64,000 bases of DNA from Nymphalis io (lineage: Eukaryota; Arthropoda; Insecta; Lepidoptera; Nymphalidae), in contig NC_065895.1 of NCBI RefSeq assembly GCF_905147045.1, positions 11,351,001 through 11,415,000 on the forward strand, given 5' to 3'. Each line of letters starts with the position of its first letter. The first letter of the stretch is position 1. The position numbers and the translations under genes were made by a program. The notes under the pieces are model-generated. The model saw only the letters and a list, made by a program, of their open reading frames with translations, had not been told where the DNA came from and made no database searches. Of this stretch, positions 61,293 to 64,000 are shown piece after piece.

Positions 61293-61529
61293 AATATTGC
61301 GGACATAATAAAAGTCGTGAGAGGTGTCAAATATTATTATTTGAAAATAAAAATAAAATTGATCTTCGGAACAAGGCCGAAAACACAACATTCACAAATA
61401 TTGTCTGTCTGTCGATCATTGCAAGAATACGTGGAAAACACCGGATGGATATTAAGGTTATACAATATTAGCCGGCATACATTATATACCAAGGTTAACA
61501 TGGATACTTTCTATTTTTTAATAGATAGG

Positions 61530-61600
61530 TAAACAAACCACCAGGTAACATTTAGTCACCTATGCACATAAACATTGGCACTGTAAAAATATAAAGTAGA
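61530..61600 (-). mobile_element. SINE-A relic, short
   Basis: Plus text caccaggtaacatttagtca, cctatgcacataaacattgg, cactgtaaaaata resembles SINE-A on the minus strand. Very eroded and short. Confidence 0.35.
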
Positions 61601-64000
61601 ATAAAGGTCAATGTTTAAATTTGTCTTTGGTATACTTGCAAACATAAAAAATACAGCAATAACGGTAACAACTGTGGCCCTAAGTTGTTTAATATGTAGC
61701 AATTAAATTAAAAAAAATGTTAATAATTATCGGATTTTACTCACATATATAAATGCTAACACTAAATGAAGCTTCAAGTCAATCGGACGAACGATGAATG
61801 AACGCATTAGAATACGAACAAAACCAAGCATTATTTTATATATTCATTTTAGCCTTTAAACGTTTTGACGTTGTAATAAGTGATGACTGCATCAATACAT
61901 AAGACAGCAGCAACTATCAATTATCAATTTCAATTTCTTTAATAAAAATAAAGCGTTGAATATGTAAAAGCAATTATCGTTTGAAAATTGACAATTTTCA
62001 AAATTTTCAAAACTTTTTTCATATTGAAAAAAGTTTATGTAACATTAACATAGTTTCAGCATTCAGTTCAGAAATGTTTATATGAAGTCAGTTGCTTCAA
62101 ACTTTAATGCGCAGTTCAGTTCCCAACTCGTTAAATAATGCATTGTTATTCATGAACTAGTTGTAATGTTTGTATGAATCCATGCGTGTACAATGTACGA
62201 ACAAAACGTTAAAGAGTTTGTTAATTTACTTAAACTGACAACTATTTGCGCATTCAGAGTTTTTCGGTTTACAAGAGCGGAAATCATGGTAATACATGTG
62301 TTCTTAAGTGAATTAAAATTTTACTTTTATTCGGTTAATTCCATTGTTTTGTACTTCTGTGCAAAGTTTTGCCTCGATATTAAGGTTCGAGAATTTTGAA
62401 TAGATATAACAAAGCCTAAATTTTATTGATATTAACGCTAAACCACTCTAAATGTTTATAGTTCTAAAACGTCGAACACTAACAAGAAATTAGATCACCA
62501 ATAAACAATATTACGCGGCATCGATGAATAATTTAATATTTCGACGTTACGACAAAATAACAAATGAGTCGACACTAAGCATTTATTAGTTATGTTAATA
62601 AGACAGTAACCGGGAAATCTGGGTGCGAACCGAACTCAATTGAGATATCGATTTCACGGACGAATAAATTGCTGCTATGATTAAAATATCAATAGCACTT
62701 TCTCTCTGATTGTATGCAAAATAGTATATAGTTAAATAAACAATGTAATTTTCCCGCGTCGGGTGCGAATCTCGCCCAAATATGGTATTGGCGTTGGTGT
62801 GACTAAAGCCTTTAACACACGTGTAGCGATGTTAGCCTTTCTTTCTATAAGGCATTATATGTCTGCAAGCTGACAACTAGACAATAGTAACTATATTCGA
62901 ATTTAGAAACGTTAAAGCTTAAAGAAACGATGAGAATATCTTGGTTTTCATAATGCATTAATTCAATTGAAAACTTTTTCTTAAGTTATACATTTTAATG
63001 AACAGGGAAGAGTTTGGAATGAAGCGTTCTTTTTATTTATATAATCACTAAATATACCATTATTAAAACATAAAACATTCAACATAGCTTACGGTATCTA
63101 TATCAGAATATTAAAGATATTGGTACCAAAATATTGTGTAATTAAATGTAATATTGTAAATCATCCTCATTAATTTTACAAATATTTTAAATTTAAATTT
63201 AAAGAATATACAATGAAAATAAAAACAAACTATACAAATATTATATTACAAATTATAGAAGAAACATGCAATCCACAAGATTGTCCTGCGGCATTGTACC
63301 TAGAACGCTGTTATTATTCCCTCACTGAACCGTGGTTTTGAGCTAAATAAGCGCCAGCTTTTTGTTTACCAGATTTGTGGAACAGTTTCTTAGAAAGGTC
63401 TACTCTTACAACTCATACTACTCTTTTCATCCTCGTTGGATAAAAGTGAGTTTTGGTGTACTTATCATACAATAAATCTGTAATAAAAAATATATATTCA
63501 TTTATAGCAACAAAATAACGCACATTGTTTTTTAATACGAATAACCCTTTCCATTTGAAGTGTTTCGTAATACGTCACGTAGACGAAGGTCAATGGAAAC
63601 TAGAACAAAAGGAATAACTTTTCATTTGAGTCATCGTCAAAGTGAAAGTGTCCCTTATGGCTTTACCAGGATTTTATTATTATAGCGAACTCACTTACAA
63701 AGTTTTATCATAATTAAGTCCGACTAAATTACGAGTAGCTAGTAGTAAGTTTAGAGTGTACAGACTTTACCTTCAATGATAATGAATTTTATAATTTTTT
63801 GGTGTATAAAATATAATTATTAAATTTAATATAGGTCAAGTTAGTTTGTTAAAAAAAGGCCTATAAATCTTGGCCATCTCGAAATAAATTAATTGGCTTA
63901 CATTATATGCAGGCGATATTTCGTGATCGATGAAATCAATAGTTCTTTTCTTTTATTTATTTTAGTGTCAATATTTATGCATTGAGATAGTGTTTATACA
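61601..64000. other. AT-rich unique DNA to the window end
   Basis: No gene or repeat family is seen. Two small hairpins lie side by side at 61980-62002 (11-bp arms, tttgaaaattg) and 62010-62036 (12-bp arms, aaacttttttca). Nothing else is supported. Confidence 0.45.

Noticed and set aside
1..64000. CRISPR array, operon, prophage or bacterial insertion
   Set aside because: No regularly spaced direct repeats, no dense coding and no bacterial-type genes were seen; the window is insect nuclear DNA.

Overview
This 64-kb window is AT-rich, non-prokaryotic DNA from an insect nuclear genome, almost certainly Lepidoptera and probably a butterfly (a nymphalid is my best guess). The guess rests on its repeats: a roughly 300-bp A-tailed SINE-like family present in nine clear and several decayed copies, a tRNA-headed SINE whose 3' end resembles an RTE-type LINE, a tRNA-headed SINE of a kind I know from many moth and butterfly genomes, and the 3' end of an RTE-clade LINE. 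There is no operon, rRNA gene, intact tRNA gene, CRISPR array or complete protein-coding gene. The longest open frames are repeat-derived or look like chance.

Layout. 1-10 kb: AT-rich DNA with SINE-A copies (661, 3914, 6745, 8971), an RTE LINE remnant (2429-2870), SINE-B (7505) and SINE-E (9849). 10.5-10.8 kb: a 250-bp inverted repeat with perfect 84-bp arms. 11-29 kb: mostly unique DNA with SINE-B copies at 17329 and 21897, the second containing a perfect 24-bp-arm hairpin; CTCF-like and NRF1/Ewg-like motifs lie at 12.5, 19.5-19.7 and 27.6 kb. About 29.0-29.5 kb: a CpG-rich island that reads on the minus strand like a TATA-less Inr+DPE promoter, a 5' leader and a short start exon ending in a consensus donor (29428 to 29035). 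If real, the gene runs leftward, 1-29034 is mainly its first intron, and 29.5-64 kb is upstream DNA. 33-55 kb: further SINE-A and SINE-B copies, a dense repeat cluster at 39.4-41.4 kb, and two SINE-A copies with internal inversions (47855 and 52031). 55-64 kb: AT-rich unique DNA with two weak repeat relics.

Nothing here assembles into a multigene system. The most notable signals are (i) the candidate promoter and first exon at 29.0-29.5 kb, (ii) a recurring pattern of snap-back or inversion rearrangements within SINE copies (21.9, 40.0, 47.9 and 52.3 kb) plus the large 10.5-kb inverted repeat, and (iii) the shared 3' tail between SINE-B and the RTE LINE. Family labels A-G are local to this report. 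All calls come from reading the sequence by eye without database searches.
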